DNA from: G963665085 sp963665085
GTDB lineage: Bacteria; Bacteroidota; Bacteroidia; Bacteroidales; JAAAOM01
Length of the DNA stretch: 64,000 bases
Reading direction: 5' to 3'
NCBI GenBank assembly: GCA_963665085.2
Contig: CAXXXS010000002.1
Location: 310,001-374,000 of the forward strand
The translations under genes and the position numbers were made by a program. The stretch's first letter is position 1; each line of letters starts with the position of its first letter. The notes under the pieces were generated by a model, which was given only the letters and a program-made list of their open reading frames with translations, had not been told where the DNA came from and made no database searches. This document shows, in pieces, positions 50,334 to 59,094 of this stretch.

Positions 50334-50942
50334 TCAAATTTTAACTTCATTTGGATTAACAATATTATTCATTATTGCATAAACAGTTAATCCTGATATT
50401 GTTTTAATCCCTAGCTTTTCAGTAATATTTTTTCGATGAGTAATTACAGTATTGATGCTAATAAAAAGTAAATCAGCTATTTCTTTACTGGAATACCCAC
50501 ATGCAACTGATTTTAAGACTTCGATTTCCCGTTCTGTTAAAGGTTCTTTAATATGATCAACTGAATTGATATCTGGTTCAAAGAAAAAATCTTGAAACCT
50601 CTCTACTATTTCTTTCTGATTTTCAACATTCAAAATAAAATTAGTGTACAAACAATTATCAATTTTATTTCTCCCTATTAGCAATATTTTTCCGTAAGGA
50701 CAGTGTTTCCCAATTTCATTAAGATGAATATCCATTGGCTGAGGTAAAATTTCCTCATTTATTACAAGGTATTTAATCTCAGAATTGTGTTTCAAACATT
50801 TTAGTATATCCTCATAACTGTTTATTTCAAAAAGTTCTGGTTCTACTCCAATTACACTAATAATAGTTTTTATCCCAAGTCTATATAAAAAATCCCTGGC
50901 AGCTATTGCTAACTTAACTTTATTTACATCATTTGCTAACAC
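50334..50942 (-). CDS. LuxR-type regulator with degenerate receiver domain
   Basis: A 202-residue response-regulator-like protein. The N-terminal receiver fold is recognisable but lacks its phosphorylation chemistry: the acidic pair of normal receivers is A14-A15 (KLAIAARDFLYRLGIK), and the phospho-acceptor position is N62 (YLVINEEI). The C-terminal GerE helix-turn-helix (about 138-200, LTEREIEVLKSVACGYSSKEIADLL) is intact. The start is a GTG that overlaps the upstream hemerythrin-like gene by 14 nt, so the two are translationally coupled. It probably acts without phosphorylation, perhaps responding to the diiron protein (inference). Confidence 0.85.
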   Translation of the reverse strand: MLANDVNKVKLAIAARDFLYRLGIKTIISVIGVEPELFEINSYEDILKCLKHNSEIKYLVINEEILPQPMDIHLNEIGKHCPYGKILLIGRNKIDNCLYTNFILNVENQKEIVERFQDFFFEPDINSVDHIKEPLTEREIEVLKSVACGYSSKEIADLLFISINTVITHRKNITEKLGIKTISGLTVYAIMNNIVNPNEVKI

Positions 50943-51681
50943 TAGACATTAGTATTTTTTGCTCAATCTGCTTAACTTTAGGGACTAATACCTTGTCTTC
51001 AATTCTTGCATGATTTTCTAAATCTGCTTCAAGGCGAAACAATTCGGTTAATAATCTTTGACATAACTCTTTGCATAAAACAGGTGGCAAATATCGAATT
51101 ATTAAGTTTTTTAAATCGCTCAGTTTTAGTTCAATATTGTCGTGGGTGCGTTCATATTCTTCTATAGATTCCTTCTTTATTTTATCTATAATTGTTTTAT
51201 CTTCAGGATTATCTTCCATTGTTTTTACTAATGAAAGTATATATGGAAAAACTATTTTTTCTTCCCTATCAAAATGTTTTATTAATTCTTCCTTATATTC
51301 TTTAAAAAAATCATTTAACAACTTGACATTTTTTAAATTTTTTTCCGAAGCCAAATCCTCCATCTCATTTATATATTCCTCAATCTCTGGAATTTTTATA
51401 TTCAAATAATAATTATGAGTATTACTTAAGTACTGAATGATAAGCTGTGCACTGAAATTTTGCATTTGTTTTTGTGGGAAATAGTCAGGATTGTGATACG
51501 AATTAATAATTTCTAAAAAAAACCACACATTAATAGAATGATAATCACAAACATCTGCTACTGTTTTATTGCCAAAACCATAATCTATTCCAAATCTTCC
51601 TATAATAGGAATAAGTCTGTAATCCATATGAATTACATCGGCCATCTTTGTATTTGGTGTAAATGGTAAATTCTTATTCAT
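50929..51681 (-). CDS. Hemerythrin-domain protein, RIC/ScdA-like with altered N-terminal domain
   Basis: A 250-residue cytoplasmic protein. The N-terminal ScdA_N/DUF542-like part (about 10-60) reads GIDYGFGNKTVADVC, where RIC repair proteins have a Cys-Cys pair; here the pair is G35-F36. The hemerythrin domain keeps the expected diiron ligands: H89, H136 and E140 (HFDRE), H180, and H224 and E228 (HARIE). RIC proteins repair iron-sulfur clusters or handle NO; loss of the CC pair suggests a sensor or different role. It overlaps the downstream LuxR gene by 14 nt. Confidence 0.87.
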   Translation of the reverse strand: MNKNLPFTPNTKMADVIHMDYRLIPIIGRFGIDYGFGNKTVADVCDYHSINVWFFLEIINSYHNPDYFPQKQMQNFSAQLIIQYLSNTHNYYLNIKIPEIEEYINEMEDLASEKNLKNVKLLNDFFKEYKEELIKHFDREEKIVFPYILSLVKTMEDNPEDKTIIDKIKKESIEEYERTHDNIELKLSDLKNLIIRYLPPVLCKELCQRLLTELFRLEADLENHARIEDKVLVPKVKQIEQKILMSSVSK

Positions 51682-52028
51682 TGAGTATTAGAGTTTATAA
51701 GATTTCATAGGATCGAACAATTCTATAATATCATTAATTACAAGATGAGTTGAACAAAATCTTTTTTTTCTGAAATCTCACCTATTTTTCAACTAAAGAA
51801 AAACAAATTCAACATATAAATTTATCTAATGAACAAAATTACACAATCCTTAGTTTTTATAAATCCCAATATGTTGTGATTTTATTATTAAAAGCCCGCT
51901 CATTTATCAAAGAATAAATTGAGTTCACGAACAAATTCTAATTCAGATTAAAAAATCACAACATATAAGGATTGTTTACCCTTCTTTAGTTCTATTATTT
52001 TGCCTCAATATTGTTAAAATAATATTCT
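51682..52028. other. Divergent promoter region with a long inverted repeat
   Basis: These 347 bp lie between the hemerythrin-like gene (minus) and the small CxxC protein gene (plus). They have no reading frame of note. They contain the 22-bp imperfect inverted repeat listed separately, which makes this region a likely regulatory hub. Confidence 0.5.
51862..51973. repeat. 22-bp inverted repeat, 20/22 matched, arms 68 bp apart
   Basis: The left arm 51862-51883 (AATCCCAATATGTTGTGATTTT) and right arm 51952-51973 are complementary except at two adjacent bases. The core ATATGTTGTGATTTT and its complement are perfect over 15 bp. The right arm is 55 bp upstream of the plus-strand gene at 52029. This may be paired operator sites or the stem of an untranslated RNA. 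Confidence 0.65.
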
Positions 52029-52391
52029 ATGAAACAGTGCAAACTCCAGGTATTGGGACAAACATTAAATGGTAAATTATTTGAATGCAAAACATGCAAT
52101 AAAATACATATTGAATTCAAAAATTTAAGCTTTGCTTTCTCCAAAGAAGAATATATTCTTTTTCGGGCTTATTTTTTAAGGCTTATACCAGAAAATTGGG
52201 AGTATAAAAACAGAAACACAATTTTTAAAAGAAAGATTATGGTTCCCATAGGTCACAATAATTTTACTGCAATGTTTAATAAAAACGAAATTTACGAACT
52301 CAAAAATCTTTTTCAGAGTTCTATGAATCAACAAGAATATTCAGAAATAATTAGCCTGGATAAAATTGATGCAGAACTATCAATCAATTAA
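52029..52391 (+). CDS. Small putative zinc-binding protein (DUF6686-like)
   Basis: A 120-residue protein with C4, C20, C23 and H27 (LFECKTCNKIHIEF) arranged like a zinc site, followed by a helical C-terminus. It resembles DUF6686 proteins of Bacteroidota, but this match is from memory of the pattern. There is no signal peptide or membrane segment. It is divergent from the hemerythrin/LuxR pair across a shared promoter region with a long inverted repeat, which hints at common control. Confidence 0.68.
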   Translation: MKQCKLQVLGQTLNGKLFECKTCNKIHIEFKNLSFAFSKEEYILFRAYFLRLIPENWEYKNRNTIFKRKIMVPIGHNNFTAMFNKNEIYELKNLFQSSMNQQEYSEIISLDKIDAELSIN

Positions 52392-52404
52392 ATAGTAGTA
52401 TTTA

Positions 52405-52737
52405 CTATTTATTATGAGATTTCCTTATAAATAACACTAAAAATGTTATTTTGAAAGCTATCCCCGGAATCATAAAAAATGCAGGGTTGACAGATGATCC
52501 ATGAGATCGTAAATATATCCCTGTTAAAAATAAAATCAATCCGACACATAAAATCAGGAACTCATACCCTGGTTTATAATTATCTTTTCTGATCTTTCTG
52601 ATTATATAAAGAACTTTAAATAAAACTCCAGAAAGAATTATACATACAGGTAATAGTGTTAAATCTGTTACAATTTTGAGCAAAATACCAATTGCCAATA
52701 AGAATAACCCTGCATATAAAAATTTCTTTTTTGTCAT
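52405..52737 (-). CDS. Small four-helix membrane protein, unknown
   Basis: A 110-residue protein with four hydrophobic segments at about residues 5-20, 27-45, 58-75 and 88-103, separated by short charged loops (RKIRKDNYKPGYE). It has no recognisable domain and an inner-membrane location is expected. It is convergent with the preceding small protein gene (13 bp apart). Function unknown. Confidence 0.65.
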   Translation of the reverse strand: MTKKKFLYAGLFLLAIGILLKIVTDLTLLPVCIILSGVLFKVLYIIRKIRKDNYKPGYEFLILCVGLILFLTGIYLRSHGSSVNPAFFMIPGIAFKITFLVLFIRKSHNK

Positions 52738-53196
52738 CTACTCAAATTAAATATAATTGCAAAGAAACATTTTATATTATAAACAATTCATTCCCTTTGA
52801 TGAAGAAGAGAAAATTTATGAAATGAAATAGAAGATTACACCTACCCTGCTTTGTTTAGCAGTAGCATATCTGCGCCGATTCTTAGCAGGTAGTTTTTAA
52901 CTTTCATTAACTGCTGATAAAACTCAACAATAAAAAAACAGCTTTTCTTTGTTTGATGTATGGTTGCAGTTACCTCCATATTTTATTGTCTTCCTACTTT
53001 TTCCTGATAAAAAGTAGCCCAAAATTATATTACAAACTTGTTGCTCTTATTCCTAATTGTATAGTTTCTTTTAGAGTATACCAGTGAATCTTATAACAAG
53101 CAAGATGGCAGGAACAACTTGCGGAGACCCCTTAACATAAGAAAGATTGGATTAGTTAATTGTTTAACCAGATTAGCAGAATACAACGAGTTGTGA
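52738..53196. other. Intergenic region with a 45-codon frame and a hairpin
   Basis: These 459 bp lack a standard gene. A minus-strand ATG at 52979 opens a 45-codon frame (MEVTATIHQTKKSCFFIVEF...) ending with TAG at 52842-52844; it has no known match and may be a relic or chance. A perfect 9-bp hairpin, CTACTTTTT (52994-53002) / AAAAAGTAG (53009-53017), lies next to it. Confidence 0.35.
52994..53017. repeat. 9-bp perfect inverted repeat, CTACTTTTT/AAAAAGTAG
   Basis: The arms at 52994-53002 and 53009-53017 surround a 6-nt loop. Short dyads of this composition recur between genes in many Bacteroidota genomes, so it may be a dispersed repeat rather than a gene-specific site. Confidence 0.5.
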
Positions 53197-54234
53197 CTAA
53201 TTTGTATTTCTAATTATTCTTACTATTCGATTACACATAATTTCCGATAAATTCCAGTTGTAGCCATCAAAGTTCACCGTGTTTGTAAATTGAATTACAA
53301 CCGCATCTATTTTCTTATTATACTTGGCAATAGTTTGATATCCAGGTATCAAACCGGTGTGTTCATATTTGTAAATTGAAGAATATATTTCTTGCTCTTT
53401 TTTATCTTTAAAGACTGAGCCATCATTTAGAGCTCGAATAAATTTACCTAAATCCTCTGCTGTTGCTAACATAACACCATGGTCATCTGTTTTTAAGTCT
53501 TTTTCATAGCCAACATAATAGCCGCTCATTACATCATCTAAATTGACATCTTTAATAGAACCAAATGTATTTTTAAGATTTAGAGGGGCTAAAATATTTT
53601 CTTTTATATATTGAAATTTGCTTACCCCAGAGACTCTTTCGATGAGGTTTGAAAGTAATAAGTAATTGGTGTTGCTATATTCGTAATCTGTGTCAGGTTC
53701 AAAGTTAGCGGGTAAATCAAGTATCAAATCAAGTCGTTCTTTATCGTTTTGTTTTGGGTGAGCCCAATAATTTTTGATGTCGGTGTAATTGGGTATTCCA
53801 CTACGATGCTGAACCATCATTCTCACGGTTATTTTATCTGAATTTTCAATTCGCCCAACTAAATCTGGAAAATAATCGGCCAGAGTTTTGTCTAATGATA
53901 AATGCCCATCATATACTAATTTTGTTATAGCAACAGCAGTATATAGTTTGCTTACGCTGGCAATTTTAAATAATGAATTTGGATCGGTAGGAGTTTTGGT
54001 TTCTTTGTTTTTATAACCGGAAGTATAAAATTCAGGATTGTTACCTTTTCTGTTTACATAAACAATTATGCCATCAAATCCATAATCAGTTGCTTTATCC
54101 ACTTGTTCCTGAATTGTTTTCGGTAATGGTGTTAATGATGCTTTTAATATAGGCCACGGTACAAAATATAAGGAGATGATTGTACTCAGAAATAATAAAA
54201 TTCTAAATGTTTGTTTAATCGTCTTTTTTGTCAT
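53197..54234 (-). CDS. Serine beta-lactamase-family hydrolase
   Basis: A 345-residue class C/penicillin-binding-protein-like hydrolase. An N-terminal membrane anchor or signal (about 10-30) precedes the catalytic domain. The nucleophile motif SVSK is at S93-K96 (FKIASVSKLYTA) and the second motif YSN at Y186-N188. QHRSGIPNY and the C-terminal HTGLIPGYQ complete the set. Family members are peptidases or esterases of the cell envelope more often than true beta-lactamases. No neighbouring genes point to a role; it is a single gene. Confidence 0.9.
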   Translation of the reverse strand: MTKKTIKQTFRILLFLSTIISLYFVPWPILKASLTPLPKTIQEQVDKATDYGFDGIIVYVNRKGNNPEFYTSGYKNKETKTPTDPNSLFKIASVSKLYTAVAITKLVYDGHLSLDKTLADYFPDLVGRIENSDKITVRMMVQHRSGIPNYTDIKNYWAHPKQNDKERLDLILDLPANFEPDTDYEYSNTNYLLLSNLIERVSGVSKFQYIKENILAPLNLKNTFGSIKDVNLDDVMSGYYVGYEKDLKTDDHGVMLATAEDLGKFIRALNDGSVFKDKKEQEIYSSIYKYEHTGLIPGYQTIAKYNKKIDAVVIQFTNTVNFDGYNWNLSEIMCNRIVRIIRNTN

Positions 54235-54339
54235 ACTAGTATTGCATTAATTAACTCTTGACTTTCTTGAAATCAATATAGCAAGTTGAGTTTTTGGTTA
54301 AAAATGAATTTATAATCTCATTATTTGATAAAGCTTATT

Positions 54340-55914
54340 TTATCTCAATACAACTTTATTTGCAATTTTTTTATCATTTATTGTTGAAATAATTAAATAG
54401 ATTCCATTTTCGCCAGTCAGGTTTATTATATTACTATTTTCTGGATTATTGATCTCATTTATTTTTTGCCCTAAACTATTATAAACTTCAATTTTCGAAA
54501 TTTTTTCAGCGATAATATTTATTATTCCGGTAGTCGGATTTGGGAAACAGATTATTTCTCCTTCATTTATTTTGTTATCGGATGAATTTGGGAAAATATA
54601 TTCAAAAGCACCAATATCAAAACCACTACCACTTGGTCTTGGTAATCCACTGTAATCAATTGAAGGGGCATCATTGGCAGAGCCATTATCAATAGCCAAA
54701 GAACTTATATCCAACTGAAAATCACTTGTGCTTGAATTTTGAAAACCAGGGTTACCAACTACAAATGAATTGCCGAAATCTTCAGTATATCCATCAATCA
54801 AATTATGATCCAGGTAAACACTATCAATCAAAGATGAATTAACATCAATCTGACAAATTGAATTTTGACTGCAAATATTATTTCTGATATATATATTATT
54901 TACATTCTGATTGTTAATATATATGCCACGATGACCTTTGCTGTAAATGGTATTATTAATAATGAGAATGTTCTGTAACGGTCCACTTTCACCAAAATTT
55001 GCTATTAAAATTCCATTTTGACCATTCGTATTATTATCATATATAACATTATTAAATATCTGAATGTTTTCGCCAAGACATCCTGCTTCTGAAGATACTA
55101 CAATTGAATTCTTACTGTTAATTACTAAGTTTTGATAGACTTGAATATTATTTTGCGATAGGTATAGAGAATCTGGAATACCTGCGTCTAAATATATACC
55201 GACAGCCTCAGCATTTGATACGAAATTATGGTGGATAATTCCGTTTGAGCAACCACTTTTTGCATCTATTGCTTCTTTCGGGGTATTTCGTACTGTGTTA
55301 TCAAAAATTTCAAATGTATCAATACTCCGGAAAGAAAGTGATTCTCTGTCCGTAAGAGAGCAACTGTCAAGTATATTTCCTTGGGCTACAATATTTGTCG
55401 CTAGTGGTGTATCAGAATCTCTTGAATAACCAGTTCCAATACCTGTGGCATTGCAATTATATATTCTATTGTACTTAATGTTGATATTAGAAGAACCATA
55501 TCTGCACATGATACCCCCTGCTGCTGAATTCTGAACTTGTAGTCCAATAACATTGATATAATATTTGTCTTTTATATCAAAAATTCCTCTATCACTGTAT
55601 TTCAGGTATGTACTTGCAAAATGGGTTCCGTCAATAATCACTGTATCTTCCTGATATGAAGTGTAAGTTATATAGCTATTCCGGGTTCCTGAGTTTGAAG
55701 GAATAACAATCTCCTCATAGGTTCCTGACATAATAAAGACTGTATCTCCTGCCTGCATCTCATTTGCCGCCTTTTGAATTGTTTGCCATGCCAGACTCGG
55801 GGAAAGTCCTGTATTACTATCATTCCCTGTTGTTTTGACATAATAGTTTGTTTGTGAATAACTTATTTTTAATCCAGCCACAAAAACAAATATTATAATA
55901 ATTATACTTTTCAT
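54340..55914 (-). CDS. Parallel beta-helix T9SS cargo protein (type A sorting domain)
   Basis: A protein of about 524 residues. The ATG at 55914 (MKSIIIIIFVFVAGLKISYSQ) gives a good signal peptide; seven codons of in-frame sequence lie upstream to another ATG at 55935. The N-terminus YYVKTTGNDSNTGLSPSLAW... 'AGDTVFIMSGTYEE' is the DUF1565/pectate-lyase-like start. A right-handed beta-helix of about 350 residues follows, rich in 'NxIYxN' repeats. The end is a type A T9SS sorting domain (CFPNPTTGIINI... KVVLR). It is probably a cell-surface or secreted polysaccharide-acting protein, but I cannot assign a catalytic class. Confidence 0.88.
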   Translation of the reverse strand: MKSIIIIIFVFVAGLKISYSQTNYYVKTTGNDSNTGLSPSLAWQTIQKAANEMQAGDTVFIMSGTYEEIVIPSNSGTRNSYITYTSYQEDTVIIDGTHFASTYLKYSDRGIFDIKDKYYINVIGLQVQNSAAGGIMCRYGSSNINIKYNRIYNCNATGIGTGYSRDSDTPLATNIVAQGNILDSCSLTDRESLSFRSIDTFEIFDNTVRNTPKEAIDAKSGCSNGIIHHNFVSNAEAVGIYLDAGIPDSLYLSQNNIQVYQNLVINSKNSIVVSSEAGCLGENIQIFNNVIYDNNTNGQNGILIANFGESGPLQNILIINNTIYSKGHRGIYINNQNVNNIYIRNNICSQNSICQIDVNSSLIDSVYLDHNLIDGYTEDFGNSFVVGNPGFQNSSTSDFQLDISSLAIDNGSANDAPSIDYSGLPRPSGSGFDIGAFEYIFPNSSDNKINEGEIICFPNPTTGIINIIAEKISKIEVYNSLGQKINEINNPENSNIINLTGENGIYLIISTINDKKIANKVVLR

Positions 55915-56118
55915 TTTTTTATCTGTTTTAAACAAATATATTGGATTGAGGTTCGTAAAAGAGTAGAAGTTGAATTAAATGAGGTTTTGGTTCAACTTAC
56001 AAATGCGTCTTTATAATTATTCAAATCGATAGATTTAGCTAAGACGATTAGATCCACTGACGCCCGAATACTCAGAGATCCCTTTATTGCTTATATTTAT
56101 TTAGTTAGCAGTTTTTAT

Positions 56119-56685
56119 TCAATAATATTTTTCAATACCTCCAAATCCTTTTATCAATTTGTTCTCTTTGGTTTTGTCTATAAAATTGTTTAAGCGTTTT
56201 TCAAATTCCTCGGGTCTCTTTCTTGCACTTTCGATATATGCAATCCTGATTCGTTTATAGGATTCCGACATTTTCTGAAAATTTCCCCAAGTATTTTTAT
56301 CTGTTTTTAAATTCGCTACAATATCTTCTGGGAAAACAAATTTTTCTTTCGTTACTTTTTCTACCTCTTCGAGCACAGACTTGTGAATCAGTCTATTTTC
56401 AAGCAACCATATAAGTCGTTCTTTATTAGCCTGAGAATAAGACGAATTTTTTCTTCTTTTACAAAAACGTTGAATAGTCGTTTCCTCGTTTAGTATTTTA
56501 ATTGTAGTGTCGATCCATCCAAAACACAAAGCTTCCTCAACTGCGTCATTGTACAAAATCCTCTTTTTCTCTGTTTCTTTTTTTGGATATTCCAACCAAA
56601 TATCATCCCTGGACTCAAAATTGTTTTTGAGCCATTTTCGCCAATCCTGCCTGTTTGTAAAATATTTGGTTTCTATTTCTGCCAT
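56119..56685 (-). CDS. YdeI/OmpD-associated family protein
   Basis: A 188-residue protein matching the YdeI/OmpD-associated family over its whole length: WLKNNFESRDDIWLEYPKK, 'YNDAVEEALCFGWIDTTIK', and RRKNSSYSQANKERL. The C-terminal helical segment IRIAYIESARKRPEEFEKRL is also typical. It is cytoplasmic in character. The biochemical role is not settled in the family. It lies downstream of the interrupted acyltransferase gene on the same strand, 261 bp away, probably as its own unit. Confidence 0.9.
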   Translation of the reverse strand: MAEIETKYFTNRQDWRKWLKNNFESRDDIWLEYPKKETEKKRILYNDAVEEALCFGWIDTTIKILNEETTIQRFCKRRKNSSYSQANKERLIWLLENRLIHKSVLEEVEKVTKEKFVFPEDIVANLKTDKNTWGNFQKMSESYKRIRIAYIESARKRPEEFEKRLNNFIDKTKENKLIKGFGGIEKYY

Positions 56686-56868
56686 TTTTTAATTGTTTTT
56701 AATGTTGTGTGTGTGATTTTATAAAAAAATGTGCCCTGCATGATCTCATCTTTTTTTAACTCGTTTATAATTTCAAAAATGCAAATATTATTTCAGAATA
56801 GGTACATTTTTCTGTTAGGAGAAAGTCTTCTAAGTACTAGTGTTAAGTTAAGTGGGAGATATGCTAAG

Positions 56869-56916
56869 CCACTGTCAGGGTCGTTGACCACTGACAGGGT
56901 ATACACCTTGACAGTG
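56869..56916. repeat. Tandem 13-bp repeats inside a CACTGTCA/TGACAGTG dyad
   Basis: CCACTGTCAGGGT (56869-56881) and CCACTGACAGGGT (56888-56900) differ at one base and are 19 bp apart start to start. The outer bases form a perfect 8-bp inverted repeat, CACTGTCA (56870-56877) / TGACAGTG (56909-56916). The block is GC-richer than its surroundings. It sits between the acyltransferase end and the YdeI gene start. It may be an operator or a small repeat element. Confidence 0.5.
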
Positions 56917-56946
56917 TTTAAACTGAAGCTTGGAATTACATTTTTT

Positions 56947-57431
56947 TTAGTACTTTTTCTTTAACCCAAACAAAGGTCTCACTAATTTCCATCGTCTGAT
57001 TAAGAACTCATACAATAACCAAGAACCTCCAAATGTTCCAACAATCATTATTGAAGCTTTCAATCCCAATGTCCATTTAAAATCAATCAAAAAATAGGCA
57101 ATAACAATCATTACCGTTTGATGTAAAATATAAAATGGATATACAGCTTCGTTGGAATAGCTTAACACGTTACTCTTTTTATTTAAATATTTTGCAGCAT
57201 AGCCGAATAAAACTAAAATCCACGACCATAAATTAAGCACTTTTATAAATGCTTCAGTAAAATGCCTAATGGTTGAGTCTTCATATTTATGTGTTATAAA
57301 AAGCATAACAAAAAAACTGATTATGCCAGTTACTAAAAAGTATTTCCGGTTATTCTCAACTGTCTGCCAGAAAATATCCTTTATTGTCATCAATAAAAAG
57401 CCATAAAAAAAAAGAGTTAAACAATTAATTA
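56947..57431 (-). pseudogene. Acyltransferase-3 family gene, C-terminal part (split by IS)
   Basis: This is the 3' piece of an acyltransferase-3 family gene cut by the IS element at 57432-59094. Residues such as SNEAVYPFYILHQTVMIV and the hydrophobic helices at both ends are typical of the family's C-terminal half. With the IS and one copy of the AATTA duplication removed, the 5' piece joins this frame directly (...DDWFTLI then NCLTLFFYGFLLMTIKD...) with no stop or shift. The rebuilt protein would be about 371 residues, normal for the family. The fragment alone lacks the catalytic N-terminal half. Confidence 0.9.
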
Positions 57432-57444
57432 CCTTAAATCCGCA
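57432..57444 (+). repeat. Left terminal inverted repeat of the IS1380-family element
   Basis: CCTTAAATCCGCA, complementary over 13 bp to the right end. It is preceded by the AATTA target duplication. Confidence 0.93.
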
Positions 57445-57546
57445 TCAAAAAATAGTTAAAAATCGGCAAGCCTTGAAAAATAAAATCATTCAAAGCATTG
57501 CCGATTAAAATGTTTTCACCTATTTAGGTGCAAAACATCGTAGCTG

Positions 57547-58830
57547 ATGAAAATTACATATTCTAAAGAAAATATCAAGTCTTTTGGCGGAATAAATTTC
57601 GCTGATGAAATAATCAAGAACGCAAATCTATATAAAACTATTGACGAAAGCCTTGGCAGTAGGGGCATACGAGCAGAATACAGTTATAGTGATTTAGTCC
57701 GTTCATATTTTTTACTTGTTTTATGTGGAGGCGGGTGTGCAGAGGATATCACAGAACACTTACGCGATGAGCTCGAACAAGTAAAAGAGTTTAAGGTATG
57801 TTCTGCAGATACATTGCTGCGTATGCAAAAAGAACTGTCAACCGAAAAGGAAACATTTATATCAAAAGGGAATATTGAGCACGACTTCAATATCAACCTA
57901 AACCTTAATAGGCTTATGGTCCAGTTGTTGGTCAAGACAAAACAACTTTCTGCCAATACTGACAATTATATATTTGATTACGACAACCAGTTTATCCCCA
58001 CAGGGAAATACGATTCTAAACGCAGTTATAAGAAGGACGATGGATATTTCCCGGGCATTGCAACTATAGGGAACCACCCGGTTTATATTGAAAACAGAAA
58101 CGGGAACAGCAATGTAAAATACAAACAGGAACAGACACTTGAAAATGCATATGGCATTTTAAAAGAATTTGGGATAAAACCAAAGTACAGCCGTATGGAC
58201 TGTGGCTCTTTCGACAAAGAAGTCCTTCCCGTGATAGAATCCAATAGCCAATACTTTTTTATCAGGGCGCAACGTTGTGCCTCTTTGTATGATGAAATAA
58301 AACAAATCGGAACATGGCAAGAAGTAGAAATAGGCTTTAAGAAATATCAAGTAGCATCAATCTGGTACGCCCCCTTTGGCCAAGAAAAAACTTACCGCTA
58401 TGTAATCAGTAGGGAAAAGAACAGCGATGGACAAACAGACCTTTTTACCGGCGATGATTTTAAATACAGGGCTATTATGACCAATGAACCGCTGATGTCT
58501 GATTTGGAAGTGATCCTGTTCTACAACGATAGGGGTGAAAGCGAACGTCTGTTCGATGAAATGAACAATGACTTTTTATGGAAAAAAATGCCATTCTCTT
58601 TTCTTCATGAAAATACGGTATTCTTAATATTGATGGCAATTTGCCGAAATATGTTTCATTTCCTGACAAACTTCCTTAGTGCCAAATTAGATTTTATCAA
58701 ACCAAACTTCAGATTAAAGAAGTTTATATTCCGGTTTATGGTGGTCCCTTCAAAATGGATAAAACGTGGACGACAGCATATTTTGAAGCTGTTTTCCACA
58801 AAACAATATCACCTATTGTTGCTTGATTAA
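57547..58830 (+). CDS. IS1380-family transposase
   Basis: A 427-residue DDE transposase, full length. The N-terminus (KITYSKENIKSFGGI... LYKTIDESLG) is typical. The catalytic aspartates are most likely D144 or D146 (YIFDYDNQF) and D218 (YSRMDCGSFD). The last acidic residue lies in 'YNDRGESERLFDEMNNDF' near residues 325-340, a signature of IS1380. The C-terminus ends normally (KRGRQHILKLF). It is probably functional and is the only gene in the element. Confidence 0.94.
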   Translation: MKITYSKENIKSFGGINFADEIIKNANLYKTIDESLGSRGIRAEYSYSDLVRSYFLLVLCGGGCAEDITEHLRDELEQVKEFKVCSADTLLRMQKELSTEKETFISKGNIEHDFNINLNLNRLMVQLLVKTKQLSANTDNYIFDYDNQFIPTGKYDSKRSYKKDDGYFPGIATIGNHPVYIENRNGNSNVKYKQEQTLENAYGILKEFGIKPKYSRMDCGSFDKEVLPVIESNSQYFFIRAQRCASLYDEIKQIGTWQEVEIGFKKYQVASIWYAPFGQEKTYRYVISREKNSDGQTDLFTGDDFKYRAIMTNEPLMSDLEVILFYNDRGESERLFDEMNNDFLWKKMPFSFLHENTVFLILMAICRNMFHFLTNFLSAKLDFIKPNFRLKKFIFRFMVVPSKWIKRGRQHILKLFSTKQYHLLLLD

Positions 58831-59081
58831 CAGACAAATATTTTAATAAGGCTTGGGAAAACTGCATTCATGTGTAAAAACTAAATATCTGTATATCAGG
58901 ATTGTATACTAACAACGATTGGTAGCCTACATATATATAACAATAATAAAGGCTAGATACCCAAAAATTGCTTCTTGAAAATAAAATTATACCAGTAAGC
59001 TTTTATAACATACTCGAAATGCAGTAGTTTTCCCTGAAAATAATGATAAATAAGAGTTTTTTCTATTCCAAATTATTAATC

Positions 59082-59094
59082 TGCGGATTTAAGG
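59082..59094 (-). repeat. Right terminal inverted repeat of the IS1380-family element
   Basis: TGCGGATTTAAGG, the complement of the left terminus over 13 bp. It is followed by AATTA at 59095-59099. Confidence 0.93.

Larger units (their letters stand above)
57432..59094 (+). mobile_element. IS1380-family insertion sequence, complete, 1663 bp
   Basis: The element has 13-bp perfect terminal inverted repeats (CCTTAAATCCGCA at 57432-57444 and its complement at 59082-59094) and one transposase gene. It is flanked by a 5-bp target duplication, AATTA (57427-57431 and 59095-59099). Length, termini beginning CC and duplication size agree with the IS1380 family. Upstream of the transposase is a hairpin, AATCGGCAA (57461-57469) / TTGCCGATT (57498-57506), and a smaller one, CACCT/AGGTG (57517-57530). 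Both may block transcription entering from outside. The intact ends, intact transposase and exact in-frame host gene halves indicate a recent insertion. Confidence 0.93.

Noticed and set aside
56731..56964. Plus-strand reading frame of 77 codons
   Set aside because: It covers the repeat block and runs into the acyltransferase end; composition is random and no start context supports it.
58831..59081. Gene-free stretch with short ORFs after the transposase
   Set aside because: It is the right non-coding end of the IS element; no second gene or passenger is present.
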